DNA of 36,140 bases. It comes from Chitinophagaceae bacterium (GTDB lineage: Bacteria; Bacteroidota; Bacteroidia; Chitinophagales; Chitinophagaceae). The stretch covers positions 1 to 36,140 of the forward strand of contig JAQBNK010000142.1 in NCBI GenBank assembly GCA_028288595.1, read 5' to 3'. The number at the start of each line of letters is the position of its first letter. Positions within the stretch are counted from its first letter, which is position 1. This document shows, piece by piece, positions 16,325-24,391 of the stretch. The translations under genes were made by a program, and so were the position numbers. The notes beneath the pieces were generated by a model, which was not told the origin of the DNA, did no database searches, and saw nothing but the letters and a program-made list of their open reading frames with translations.

Positions 16325-16909
16325 ATGAAAAAAATTATTCCTATTCTTAGTATTGTTGTCATAGCTGCAGCAGCATGTAACAGCAAGCCCTCAAATAATG
16401 CGGGTAAACCAGGTGAAGAAATAAGTTTTAAAGTTTCTGATACTTCAGGCCTTTCTGAATTTAAAAACTGGAAAGCAAAACAAAATGCAACGGCTGAATA
16501 CCAGCGTGAATTTTCAACTGCGCAGGTTCCGCAAACACAACCGCAGATTATCTATGTGCAACAACCCGCAGCGCCGGTAGTGCATCATACAAGTGCTCCG
16601 GCGAGAAGATCAAGTTCACGCAGTGTAGCACATCATACTTCTTCACGCAGTTCATCAGGTTCAGGTAACTCCAGTGTTTACCAGAGCGGATCTGCAACAA
16701 CAGCGCCTGTATATGCTCCTATACCTCAGAAAAAAGGATGGAGTAAAGCAGCAAAAGGTGCAGCAATCGGTGGTGGTGCCGGGGCTGTTATCGGAGCGGT
16801 TGTTTCTAAACATAACCGTGTGTTGGGTGGTGCAATAGGTGCTATACTCGGTGGCGGTGGTGGTTACGTACTGGGCCGTTCAGCAGATAAAAAAGATGGC
16901 AGATACTAA
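16325..16909 (+). CDS. Glycine-zipper lipoprotein
   Basis: This encodes a 194-residue lipoprotein. The signal MKKIIPILSIVVIAAAAC has a lipobox with Cys at residue 18. A low-complexity middle follows, rich in Gln, Pro, Ser and His (including a QPQIIYVQQPAAP stretch and several Ser/Arg-rich runs). The C-terminal glycine-zipper domain (about 140-188) begins after KKGWSKAAKGAAIGGGAG, ends with GGGGGYVLGRSADKK, and matches YmgG-like zipper families. It is likely anchored in the outer membrane facing the periplasm. I started it at 16325; the open frame extends upstream to 16262 but lacks a signal-like start. Its zipper resembles that of the protein at 12017-12319. Function is unknown; a structural or stress-related envelope role is a guess. 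Confidence 0.8.
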   Translation: MKKIIPILSIVVIAAAACNSKPSNNAGKPGEEISFKVSDTSGLSEFKNWKAKQNATAEYQREFSTAQVPQTQPQIIYVQQPAAPVVHHTSAPARRSSSRSVAHHTSSRSSSGSGNSSVYQSGSATTAPVYAPIPQKKGWSKAAKGAAIGGGAGAVIGAVVSKHNRVLGGAIGAILGGGGGYVLGRSADKKDGRY

Positions 16910-16927
16910 AAGAATAAATAACCAGGT

Positions 16928-16961
16928 AAAAAAACCCGTACATATTTGTGCGGGTTTTTTT
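16928..16961. terminator. Bidirectional terminator between lipoprotein gene and Gfo operon
   Basis: The stem ACCCGTACA (16934-16942) pairs with TGTGCGGGT (16947-16955) through one G-U pair. An A-run on the left and a T-run on the right let it stop transcripts from both convergent genes. Confidence 0.9.
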
Positions 16962-16977
16962 ATTGCGAAATAATATG

Positions 16978-18414
16978 CTATGCATTTTTATTAACCACGT
17001 AATTAGTTCCATAAGGATAACGTTGCGGCCTTGATAATAATTTATTCGCTTCAACATTATTTTTAAAAACTTCTTTTGCAGGATCCCAGTACAATTTTTT
17101 TCCGGTTTTCATAGCTGCATGCGCAATAAGGCATGCACTGCACGAACGGTGTGCTACTTCGGCCGGACTAATGTTCTGCTTTTTATTTAAAATAGAATCA
17201 AGCCAGTTACCATGTTGTTCGGGACTTGCATACAAATGAGTTTCATTTGGACCGATTACCGATGTTAATATTTTAGGATTACTTGCGTTGAACGCTTTGT
17301 TTTGGGTGTTATTACCGGATGTTGGGTCTGAAGCAGTAACGCCAACATTACCTCTGGAAACAAATATCCATCCATCACTTCCTTCGAACCTTATTCCATT
17401 CGGATCTTTCCCGCTGATGTACATTTCAACTCCATTCGCATATTTAGCTTTTACCTGGAAATCTCCATGGACATTCCATAAACCTTGTTTAGGAAATTCT
17501 GCTGTTGCTTCAACTTCAACCGGTCCTGTTAACTCCGTGTTCATACCCCAGTGTGCAATATCTATATGATGCACGCCCCAGCCGGTGATCATCCCTGCGC
17601 CAAACTGTTCGCAGCGTAACCATCCACCACGCGAGTTTGGATCAGTAAGTGAATGAACGCGGTCAAGTGTATAATAAACATATGGAGTAGAGCCCAGCCA
17701 CATATCATAATTAAAATTAGCGGGCACCGGCATCTCGGTTGTTATACCACCAGGAGGATCGCCCGGCAATCCAACGCGAACGGTATGCAGTTTTCCTATC
17801 CTGCCATTTCTTACAAGTTCGCAGGCCTGTTTAAATTGGGGCCACGGATTTAGCGAACGTTGCTGGCTGCCCAATTGAAAAACCACTCCTGATTTACGCA
17901 CAACATCACTCATTGTTCTGCCTTCTTCGATTGTAAGAGAAGTAGGTTTCTGACAATAGATATGTTTGCCTGCAAGTGCCGCTTCAATAGCAGGTTGTGC
18001 ATGCCAGTGATCCGGCGTGCTGATGATCACTGCATCAATATCTTTATTATGAAGAAGGTCGTGATAATCATCATAAATTTTTACATCGATATAATTTGAT
18101 TGGCCTGTTTTCTTTTCATACCATCCTTCAATCATTTTTTTTCCGCTTTCAAGACGTGTCCGATCTACATCGGCAACCGCCATGATGCGGGCCGTATCAT
18201 ATTTAAATGTCTCAGCCAGATCATGTGTGCGGGCTATGCGGCCAATTCCAATCTGCCCGATATTTACCTTATTACTCGGCGCATTTTTTCCGAATACGGA
18301 AGCTGGAACAATAGTCGGGAAACCCGTCATGGCCACCCCGCCAACTACAGCACTTTTGGCTGCGGTCTTTACAAAGTCTCTCCTGCTGAATGATTTGTTG
18401 TTATTTTTATTCAT
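16978..18414 (-). CDS. Tat-exported Gfo/Idh/MocA-family oxidoreductase
   Basis: This encodes a 478-residue NAD(P)-dependent oxidoreductase with a twin-arginine export signal (SRRDFVK at residues 9-15, then a hydrophobic Ala/Val/Gly stretch). The Rossmann segment is IGQIGIGRIARTHD, and the family's active-site Lys lies in HIYCQKPTSLTIEEG (the EKP-like motif reads QKP here). Residues after ~200 form the C-terminal alpha/beta domain with substrate contacts (WGVHHIDIAHWG). The Tat signal implies that folded protein with bound cofactor is exported to the periplasm. It is the last gene of a three-gene unit, 36 bases after the ThuA gene. In this context it probably oxidises or reduces a sugar or glycoside; the exact substrate is unknown. 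Confidence 0.9.
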   Translation of the reverse strand: MNKNNNKSFSRRDFVKTAAKSAVVGGVAMTGFPTIVPASVFGKNAPSNKVNIGQIGIGRIARTHDLAETFKYDTARIMAVADVDRTRLESGKKMIEGWYEKKTGQSNYIDVKIYDDYHDLLHNKDIDAVIISTPDHWHAQPAIEAALAGKHIYCQKPTSLTIEEGRTMSDVVRKSGVVFQLGSQQRSLNPWPQFKQACELVRNGRIGKLHTVRVGLPGDPPGGITTEMPVPANFNYDMWLGSTPYVYYTLDRVHSLTDPNSRGGWLRCEQFGAGMITGWGVHHIDIAHWGMNTELTGPVEVEATAEFPKQGLWNVHGDFQVKAKYANGVEMYISGKDPNGIRFEGSDGWIFVSRGNVGVTASDPTSGNNTQNKAFNASNPKILTSVIGPNETHLYASPEQHGNWLDSILNKKQNISPAEVAHRSCSACLIAHAAMKTGKKLYWDPAKEVFKNNVEANKLLSRPQRYPYGTNYVVNKNA

Positions 18415-18450
18415 AATGGCAAGTTATAGTGTGATGTAATTTTTTGTTGA

Positions 18451-19296
18451 TCAATATCGTAAGGGTGTATCTCTTGAATCTGCATACGCTTTTTTAAAAT
18501 CCAGTTTTTTTGCCTGGCCCGCAATGAATTTTATTCCCTGGAAAATATGATTGATGAAAACAGGCTCCATATAATTTTCTTTGTTGTGCCCAAGTGCAGT
18601 GATCCAAACATTACCGCCGTCGTATTGCTGGTACCATACGGAAGGGTAAAGTTCTGCATAGGGTGCTGAAAACGTTTTGATCTTATCTGCTTCGTTTTGA
18701 TTCAGGGTAGTAAAATCATGTGCCATTAAAACTTTAATCCCCGGATAAAGTTCCTTAGCAAAATAACATTCATCCGCTCTTTCCCAAACTTTAGGAACAC
18801 CTTGTACAGACGGATGAGAAGGGTCAATTACTTTTTCAGTAAAGGTTTGATTTTTGGCGTGCCAAGCAAAAGTTCCGCCCAGCATTTGTTTGAACCATTT
18901 CCAGTTTCGTTCTGTACCGGTTACAGAATGTATGCCTACGAAACCTCCGCCAGCTTCGATGTAACGCATAAAAGCTACACGCTGCGCATCAGTATCGAAG
19001 ACGTCATTATTAGTGCTTGGAAAAATGAGCATCGTGTATTGCTTAAGATTGTCTTCTGTAAAAATGATAGCAGTATCTGATACATCTACTTTGAAACCAT
19101 TTTCCTGTCCCAGCTTTTGAATGCATTTAACGGCATTTGGAATATTATCATGCACATAGCCCTTACCATTTTTTATATAGACCAGCACTTTAATATTCTT
19201 AAGCGGATCTTTATCTTTTGCTATTGCCGAAAAACAACAGGATAAAAGCACCAGTAGTAAAAAAGCTTTACAGGTATTTTTTAAAATTGATATCAT
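18451..19296 (-). CDS. Secreted ThuA-domain protein
   Basis: This encodes a 281-residue protein with an N-terminal signal (LLLVLLSCCFSAIA); the LLSC step could also be a lipobox. The rest is a ThuA-like domain with a class I glutamine amidotransferase-like fold: KVLVYIKNGKGYVHD near the start, LIFPSTNNDVF, then GGGFVGIHSVTGTERNW and GGTFAWHAKNQ, ending in ITALGHNKENY. ThuA proteins occur with Gfo/Idh/MocA oxidoreductases in 3-keto-sugar and trehalose/sucrose use in other bacteria, but their catalytic role is not settled. It lies between the DUF6807 gene (15-base gap upstream) and the oxidoreductase (36-base gap downstream), clearly one operon. Confidence 0.9.
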   Translation of the reverse strand: MISILKNTCKAFLLLVLLSCCFSAIAKDKDPLKNIKVLVYIKNGKGYVHDNIPNAVKCIQKLGQENGFKVDVSDTAIIFTEDNLKQYTMLIFPSTNNDVFDTDAQRVAFMRYIEAGGGFVGIHSVTGTERNWKWFKQMLGGTFAWHAKNQTFTEKVIDPSHPSVQGVPKVWERADECYFAKELYPGIKVLMAHDFTTLNQNEADKIKTFSAPYAELYPSVWYQQYDGGNVWITALGHNKENYMEPVFINHIFQGIKFIAGQAKKLDFKKAYADSRDTPLRY

Positions 19297-19311
19297 GGAT
19301 TTATTTTAGTG

Positions 19312-20583
19312 TTATTTTAATTTAATTGTGATTACAGGCGGGTTTGCAAATGCCTGCCATGCAGCCTCGGCTCTTTCTTTTGATACATGTCCGTTATAAA
19401 CAAGAAAACGATACTTCAATACGTAATCCTGCCCCGGGTTCAATGCCCAGCTTTTATCTTTTGTAGGAGAGAAATTCGCATATACGTCGCCACGGCCATT
19501 CATTTTTTCGGGCCATATCCTTAATGGTTCAGGATAGTTATAATTGGTAGGGTAACTCATCATTACTGCACCTGCATAATCATCATCAATACTTCCCTGT
19601 ACAATAACCCAGCGTGCTTTTGAACCATCGGCATCTTTACGGGTTTTACCTTCTGAAGTGAGGGTCTCGCTATTGGTATCATTCCATTTTTCTGTTGCTC
19701 TCCACCCGAGCCCGCCATAACGATACTCTTCTAAAACCACGGGACTAACAGAAGCACAATTTAATTGTATGGTGATATCAGCAATATAGTAATCTGCATT
19801 TTCCCGGGGTTGATAAATACGCACAGTTTGCATTTCATTCAACGCTGCTTTTTCACTCCCATCTTTTTTAAAAGCAACATGCTCGTGCAAAGCCTGGAAG
19901 TCTGCATAAACAGGTCCATCATTTATAGATACGAAATTGGCAAAACGAACAGTACCCTGTTTACTTTTCAGGTTCCAGAAATCAACGGTGTCTTTTTCAA
20001 ACAGCACATGTGTCCAGGGATCCCATAAGCCAAAATGATGATAATGATCAGGAGCATTTATGCGGGTTAGTTCCTGCCCGTGCGGGGACCATAAAGGATG
20101 AATGAAACCACTCCGTTTAAAAACCGTATCAACACCCGTTGGCGGATACATGGTTTTATAATTATAACGTAAAAGGTTTTTATTTTTTGAGGCGATGGTT
20201 AAGAAACCATTTTCTGCAGTAGAAGTAATATGTTCTGTAATTTGATAAGGCCTGCCTTTAGTCAATTCAAAGACCCTTTTTTTGCCTGTACTATTGCTGA
20301 TGATCCAGTATAAAATTCTCTGCCCTTTATTTTCAATTTGATATAATACCGGGATCCTGTTATTTCCCTGCACTTCCACCATCGCGATCGAGGAGTCAGG
20401 GAGAAAACTAATTGCATCCAGGTTAATATGAACCGGAATATCCAGGCCGGCCATGTCTTTTGCCAGGTCAACTTCAACGGTGGCAATTTTTTGTGCCACT
20501 AATGAAACAGGGATGGTATACGCAAAAAATAGAAAAACGGTCGGGCAAAATGATCGCAGCATTTTATGAAAGGCGGTTCTCAT
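19312..20583 (-). CDS. Secreted DUF6807/PmoA-like protein
   Basis: This encodes a 423-residue exported protein of the DUF6807 family (also annotated as PmoA-like). The signal peptide ends near LVAQ (about residue 31); a second ATG at 20562 gives a shorter, equally good signal. The diagnostic block is HPLWSPHGQELTR followed by DHYHHFGLWDPW, with several His likely to be metal or substrate ligands, and later EYRYGGLGWRATEKWND and RWVIVQG. The family is frequent in Bacteroidota and Planctomycetota beside Gfo/Idh/MocA and ThuA genes, which fits a role in carbohydrate breakdown; the link to methane oxidation in the family name is not supported here. It is the first gene of the operon. Confidence 0.85.
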   Translation of the reverse strand: MRTAFHKMLRSFCPTVFLFFAYTIPVSLVAQKIATVEVDLAKDMAGLDIPVHINLDAISFLPDSSIAMVEVQGNNRIPVLYQIENKGQRILYWIISNSTGKKRVFELTKGRPYQITEHITSTAENGFLTIASKNKNLLRYNYKTMYPPTGVDTVFKRSGFIHPLWSPHGQELTRINAPDHYHHFGLWDPWTHVLFEKDTVDFWNLKSKQGTVRFANFVSINDGPVYADFQALHEHVAFKKDGSEKAALNEMQTVRIYQPRENADYYIADITIQLNCASVSPVVLEEYRYGGLGWRATEKWNDTNSETLTSEGKTRKDADGSKARWVIVQGSIDDDYAGAVMMSYPTNYNYPEPLRIWPEKMNGRGDVYANFSPTKDKSWALNPGQDYVLKYRFLVYNGHVSKERAEAAWQAFANPPVITIKLK

Positions 20584-20883
20584 ATGCGCAGCAGCAGTTT
20601 ATTGCAATCGAAATGGTGTCCTTAATGTAATGCGACTTTAAGATAAGAACTCTTCCAGCAATAAGCTTCAACAATTAATTTTTTTTGCTGGCTTATAGCA
20701 AAAAATGGGTCGCCTGGAAAGGCGACCCGTACCAAATCTGATTGCCAGCTGTTGCTAACAAAGCGGCAAAAATATCTTTTGAAATATTCCGGGGAAAGGA
20801 AATGAGGTGAATGCCACTTTTATAGCGACCAAATGAAAAAAAACTTTGAATATAAAAATGCTAATGCTAATTAGTTTCCAGCG
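20584..20883. other. Intergenic region upstream of the DUF6807-ThuA-Gfo operon
   Basis: There are 300 bases without a gene. The stretch must hold the operon promoter, but I found no clear TAnnTTTG box on the minus strand. It contains the terminator of the ABC exporter gene (20700-20728), and otherwise only AT-rich sequence with no strong repeat or RNA-like fold. Confidence 0.5.
20700..20728 (-). terminator. Terminator of the ABC exporter gene
   Basis: GGGTCGCC (20707-20714) pairs perfectly with GGCGACCC (20721-20728) around a six-base loop. The A-run at 20700-20705 gives a T-run on the minus strand. It lies about 155 bases past the exporter stop. Confidence 0.75.
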
Positions 20884-22704
20884 TTATTTTACCTCCTGCA
20901 TCAGCACAAGGCGATGATAAATACCGCCTTTATTGAGTAACTCTTCGTGAGTTCCACGCTCTGCTATTTCGCCTTTTTGTAATACGATGATTTCATCTGC
21001 ATGACGAATAGTGCTTAGACGGTGCGCAATAACGATCGAAGTTCTGTTCTGCATCATTTTATTGATTGCATCCTGAACAAGTCTTTCACTTTCTGTATCA
21101 AGGGAAGAAGTTGCTTCGTCTAAGATGAGAATCGGCGGATTTTTTAAAACGGCTCTTGCTATGGTTAACCTTTGTCTTTCACCGCCGCTTAATTTGGTAC
21201 CTCTGTCACCTATATTAGATTCGAACCTGCCTTCTTTATTAATGATAAACTGGTATGCATTTGCAATTTTTGCCGCATCTTCTATTTCTGAAATTGTTGC
21301 TTCAGCCTTTCCCAGTGCAATATTATTCGCAATGCTGTCATTAAATAAAATTGGCTCCTGTGTTACAATACCCATTTGATCGCGGAGAGATGAGAGCGAA
21401 TACTCTTTAATATTTATTCCATCTATTAAAAGTTCCCCACTGCTGACATCATGAAATCTCGGAACAAGATCGGCCAGGGTAGATTTACCCGCTCCTGAAG
21501 AGCCCACAAGGGCAATGGTCTTGCCTTTTTCAATAACGAAACTTATGTTTTTAAGTATAACAACATCTTCGTACTGGAAACTAACATTTTTGAATTCTAT
21601 CTTATCCGAAAAGTTTTGTAATTGTTTTGGATGTAAGGGATCAGTAACAGTAACAGGCGTTTGTAGTACTTCTTCTATTCGTTTTATCGCGGCGGCACCA
21701 CGCTGGGCATTATAAAAAGCAGTTGACAAAGACTTGGAAGGATTAATGATCTGGGTAAAGAAAAGAATATAGGTGATAAAGCTATCAGCTCTTAACCCCG
21801 CTGAGTTATTTAGCACAAGTTGCCCGCCGAACCATAATATGCAACACAAAACTGCTACACCTAAAAATTCGGATAATGGCGAAGCCAGGTCCCGCCTGAA
21901 ATTCATTTTATTGCGAATATGATTTAATGTATTATTCGTTGAAAAAAATTTTCCACCGAGTAATTTTTCTGCGTTAAATGCTTTTATTACCCGCAAGCCT
22001 GTTAACGTTTCATCCAGTATGGACATTAAAACGCCAAGTTGTTCCTGCGATACAGTGGACTGTTTTTTTAATGAACGGCTTACCCGGCCAATGATAAAAG
22101 CAGTTACGGGTAATAATACAAGAAGGAATAAAGAAAGTACAGGGCTCAGGAAAATTAAGGCGACCAGGATAATGATTATGGTTAGCGGATCTTTCATTAA
22201 CCCCTCCATTGTACTCATCACACTCCATTCAATTTCATTGGCATCGTTGCTCATCCGGCTGATAATGTCGCCTTTACGTTGTTCCGTAAAGTAGCCGATA
22301 GGAAGTTCAAGTATCTTTCCATACAGGTCAGAACGCAATTTCGTCATTACATAATTTCTCATTGGTGCTAATACCCGGTATGAGAGGTAGGTGAACATGT
22401 TTTTGAAAAAGATAGATACGATGATCAGCAGGCAAATGACGGCTAAAGCATATGTTTCGCCATGGATTCGGATCAAGCTGCTTAAATAAAATTTAAGGTA
22501 TTGCAAGACGCCGGTCGCAGAAAAATCCACTGCAGGAGCAGAATGAACAAGTTGCTCTTTTCCGAACAACAATTGCAGGAAAGGTGCCAGCATCGCAAGC
22601 GATACCAGCGAAAAAAGAACCGAGAGAAGGTTGAACAAAACATAAAGAAAAATGTTCTGTTTTTTATCCCTTAAATAAAAAAATATCCTTGAAAAACGCT
22701 TCAT
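20884..22704 (-). CDS. MsbA-like ABC exporter (fused membrane and ATPase domains)
   Basis: This encodes a 606-residue half-transporter. An N-terminal membrane domain with about six TM helices (from FLYVLFNLLSVLFSLVSLAML onward) is followed by an ATPase domain: Walker A GSSGAGKST (~398-406), signature LSGGERQR (~504), Walker B LILDEATSSLD (~524) and the H-loop IVIAHRLST. It would act as a homodimer exporting a lipid or other hydrophobic molecule, as MsbA does; the substrate is not certain. I placed the start at the ATG at 22702-22704 (MKRFSRIFFYLRD), because the longer frame to 22923 runs into rbfA. It diverges from rbfA with only 61 bases between start codons. Confidence 0.9.
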   Translation of the reverse strand: MKRFSRIFFYLRDKKQNIFLYVLFNLLSVLFSLVSLAMLAPFLQLLFGKEQLVHSAPAVDFSATGVLQYLKFYLSSLIRIHGETYALAVICLLIIVSIFFKNMFTYLSYRVLAPMRNYVMTKLRSDLYGKILELPIGYFTEQRKGDIISRMSNDANEIEWSVMSTMEGLMKDPLTIIIILVALIFLSPVLSLFLLVLLPVTAFIIGRVSRSLKKQSTVSQEQLGVLMSILDETLTGLRVIKAFNAEKLLGGKFFSTNNTLNHIRNKMNFRRDLASPLSEFLGVAVLCCILWFGGQLVLNNSAGLRADSFITYILFFTQIINPSKSLSTAFYNAQRGAAAIKRIEEVLQTPVTVTDPLHPKQLQNFSDKIEFKNVSFQYEDVVILKNISFVIEKGKTIALVGSSGAGKSTLADLVPRFHDVSSGELLIDGINIKEYSLSSLRDQMGIVTQEPILFNDSIANNIALGKAEATISEIEDAAKIANAYQFIINKEGRFESNIGDRGTKLSGGERQRLTIARAVLKNPPILILDEATSSLDTESERLVQDAINKMMQNRTSIVIAHRLSTIRHADEIIVLQKGEIAERGTHEELLNKGGIYHRLVLMQEVK

Positions 22705-22765
22705 GAATTCATTACAGCTTAAAACCTGCAAAGTAACTAATTTTACCACCAATAAACAGTTAACA

Positions 22766-23143
22766 ATGGAGGAAGGAAAAAGACAAAGGCAGGTAGCAAG
22801 CGTCTTACAGGAAAATCTGAATGATATCTTCAGAAGATTAGGTATGAGTATGCTTGATGGAGGTATGGTTTCTATTTCTTCAGTCAAAATAACGCCCGAC
22901 CTTTTAGAGGCACGTATATACATTAGTCTTTTTAAAGTAGCCGATGAAAATGCTACTATGAAGAAAATAGAAGACAGGGCCTGGGAAGTGAAGAAAGAAC
23001 TGGCAGAAAGAATTAAGCACCAGGTGCGCAGAATACCTGTTTTACATTTTTTTAAAGATGATACGCTTGATAACGTGTTTAAAATGGAAGAACTCCTTAA
23101 TAAAATTAAAAAGGAAGATAAAGATCAAGGCAACGAAGATTAA
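22766..23143 (+). CDS. rbfA: 30S ribosome-binding factor RbfA
   Basis: This encodes a 125-residue RbfA-like protein needed for maturation of the 16S rRNA 5' end and for cold adaptation. The N-terminal KRQRQVASVLQENLNDIFRRLG, the middle VSISSVKITPDLLEARIYISLF and the C-terminal RRIPVLHFFKDDTLDN match the single KH-like domain of the family. The ATG at 22766 is preferred; the frame is open upstream to 22703, but that part overlaps the divergent promoter region. The downstream permease starts 18 bases after the stop, in the same frame, so the two genes are probably co-transcribed. Confidence 0.93.
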   Translation: MEEGKRQRQVASVLQENLNDIFRRLGMSMLDGGMVSISSVKITPDLLEARIYISLFKVADENATMKKIEDRAWEVKKELAERIKHQVRRIPVLHFFKDDTLDNVFKMEELLNKIKKEDKDQGNED

Positions 23144-23161
23144 TCTCTAAACTATCCTGAA

Positions 23162-24391
23162 TTGTATTTACTGTTTGCATGGCGATATTTCAAGTCAAAA
23201 AAATCGATCAATGCTATTAATATCATTGCATGGATCAGCGTTCTGGCAATTGCCGTAGGAACCGCGGCATTAATTATTGTATTAAGTGTTTTCAATGGAT
23301 TTGAAGGGTTGGTAAAAAGTCTTTACGGAGATTTTTATGCTGATGTGAAGGTCGTATCGGTCTCAGGCAAATATTTTCATTTTACAGATGCAGATAAAAA
23401 GAAGTTATTCCAGGTAAATAGTATTACTGGGATCAGCCGGGTTATTGAAGAAAAGGCGCTGCTGGCGAATGGCGATTACCAGGCGATTCCTTATATAAAA
23501 GGCGTTGATACTTCTTACATAAGAATTAACAATATAGACAGGCACCTCGAAAAAGGAAAATATGAATTGGGAACTACCGATGCTCCCAAACTGGTTTTGG
23601 GTTCGGGGATAGCAAACGCAATTGGGGCAAACCCGGGTCTTAATCTTGAGCAGCTTACTATCTACCTGCCAAACAGGGATGCGCATGGAACGTCAATTGA
23701 TCAGGCAATGCTTTCTTATAACGCAACAACGGCAGGAAGTTTTACCATTCAACAGGAATTCGACAATAAATATGCGTTCACCAATCTTGCATTTATGCAA
23801 TACATGCTGAATTTGCAGGCTGATGAATGTACTGCTCTGGAGATAAAGACAAATTTGCCGGATGATAATGCCATTACTGAAATCAAAAAAAAGATCAGTG
23901 AAGTGTTAGGAAAAAATTTCGCGGTGCAGACCCGTTTCGAGCAAAATCAAAGTCTTTACACCGTGATGGAGGTGGAAAAGTGGGTTGTTTATGGTATTCT
24001 TTGTTTGATCCTGATTGTTGCGGCTTTTAATATGATAGGAGCTCTTACTATGCTTGTTCTTGAAAAGCAAAAAGATATTGCTGTGTTGAAAGCAATGGGA
24101 ATGAATAATACTTCGGTACAAAAACTTTTTTTATATGAAGGATTGGTTTTGGCTGGAATAGGCGGCACTGCAGGTCTATTAATTGCAGTGATAACATGTG
24201 TATTGCAGGTAAAATATAAGCTGATTAAGTTAACCGGGGGTTCGTTCGTGATCGATTATTACCCGGTAAAAATGCTTCCCGGCGACTTTATTTTGGTCTC
24301 AGCTACTATTTTACTTGTAACGGTTTTTGCTTCCTGGTTTCCCTCGAGAAAAGCTTCTTTGCAACTTTTTTCTTTAAAGAGTCAGAATTAA
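23162..24391 (+). CDS. LolC/LolE-like ABC transporter permease (FtsX/MacB fold), TTG start
   Basis: This encodes a 409-residue inner-membrane permease. Its N-terminus (YLLFAWRYFKSKKS, then TM1 INIIAWISVLAIAVGTAALIIV) is typical of LolC/E lipoprotein-release permeases. A long periplasmic domain (~60-275) and three C-terminal TM helices follow (VVYGILCLILIVAAFNMIGA, the AGIGGTAGLLIAVITC segment, and FILVSATILLVTVFASWF). There is no ATG in a suitable place; the TTG at 23162 gives exactly the expected family N-terminus, so I accept it. It lacks an ATPase domain; the LolD partner is not in the window. The stop overlaps the convergent transketolase stop by four bases. Confidence 0.88.
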   Translation: MYLLFAWRYFKSKKSINAINIIAWISVLAIAVGTAALIIVLSVFNGFEGLVKSLYGDFYADVKVVSVSGKYFHFTDADKKKLFQVNSITGISRVIEEKALLANGDYQAIPYIKGVDTSYIRINNIDRHLEKGKYELGTTDAPKLVLGSGIANAIGANPGLNLEQLTIYLPNRDAHGTSIDQAMLSYNATTAGSFTIQQEFDNKYAFTNLAFMQYMLNLQADECTALEIKTNLPDDNAITEIKKKISEVLGKNFAVQTRFEQNQSLYTVMEVEKWVVYGILCLILIVAAFNMIGALTMLVLEKQKDIAVLKAMGMNNTSVQKLFLYEGLVLAGIGGTAGLLIAVITCVLQVKYKLIKLTGGSFVIDYYPVKMLPGDFILVSATILLVTVFASWFPSRKASLQLFSLKSQN

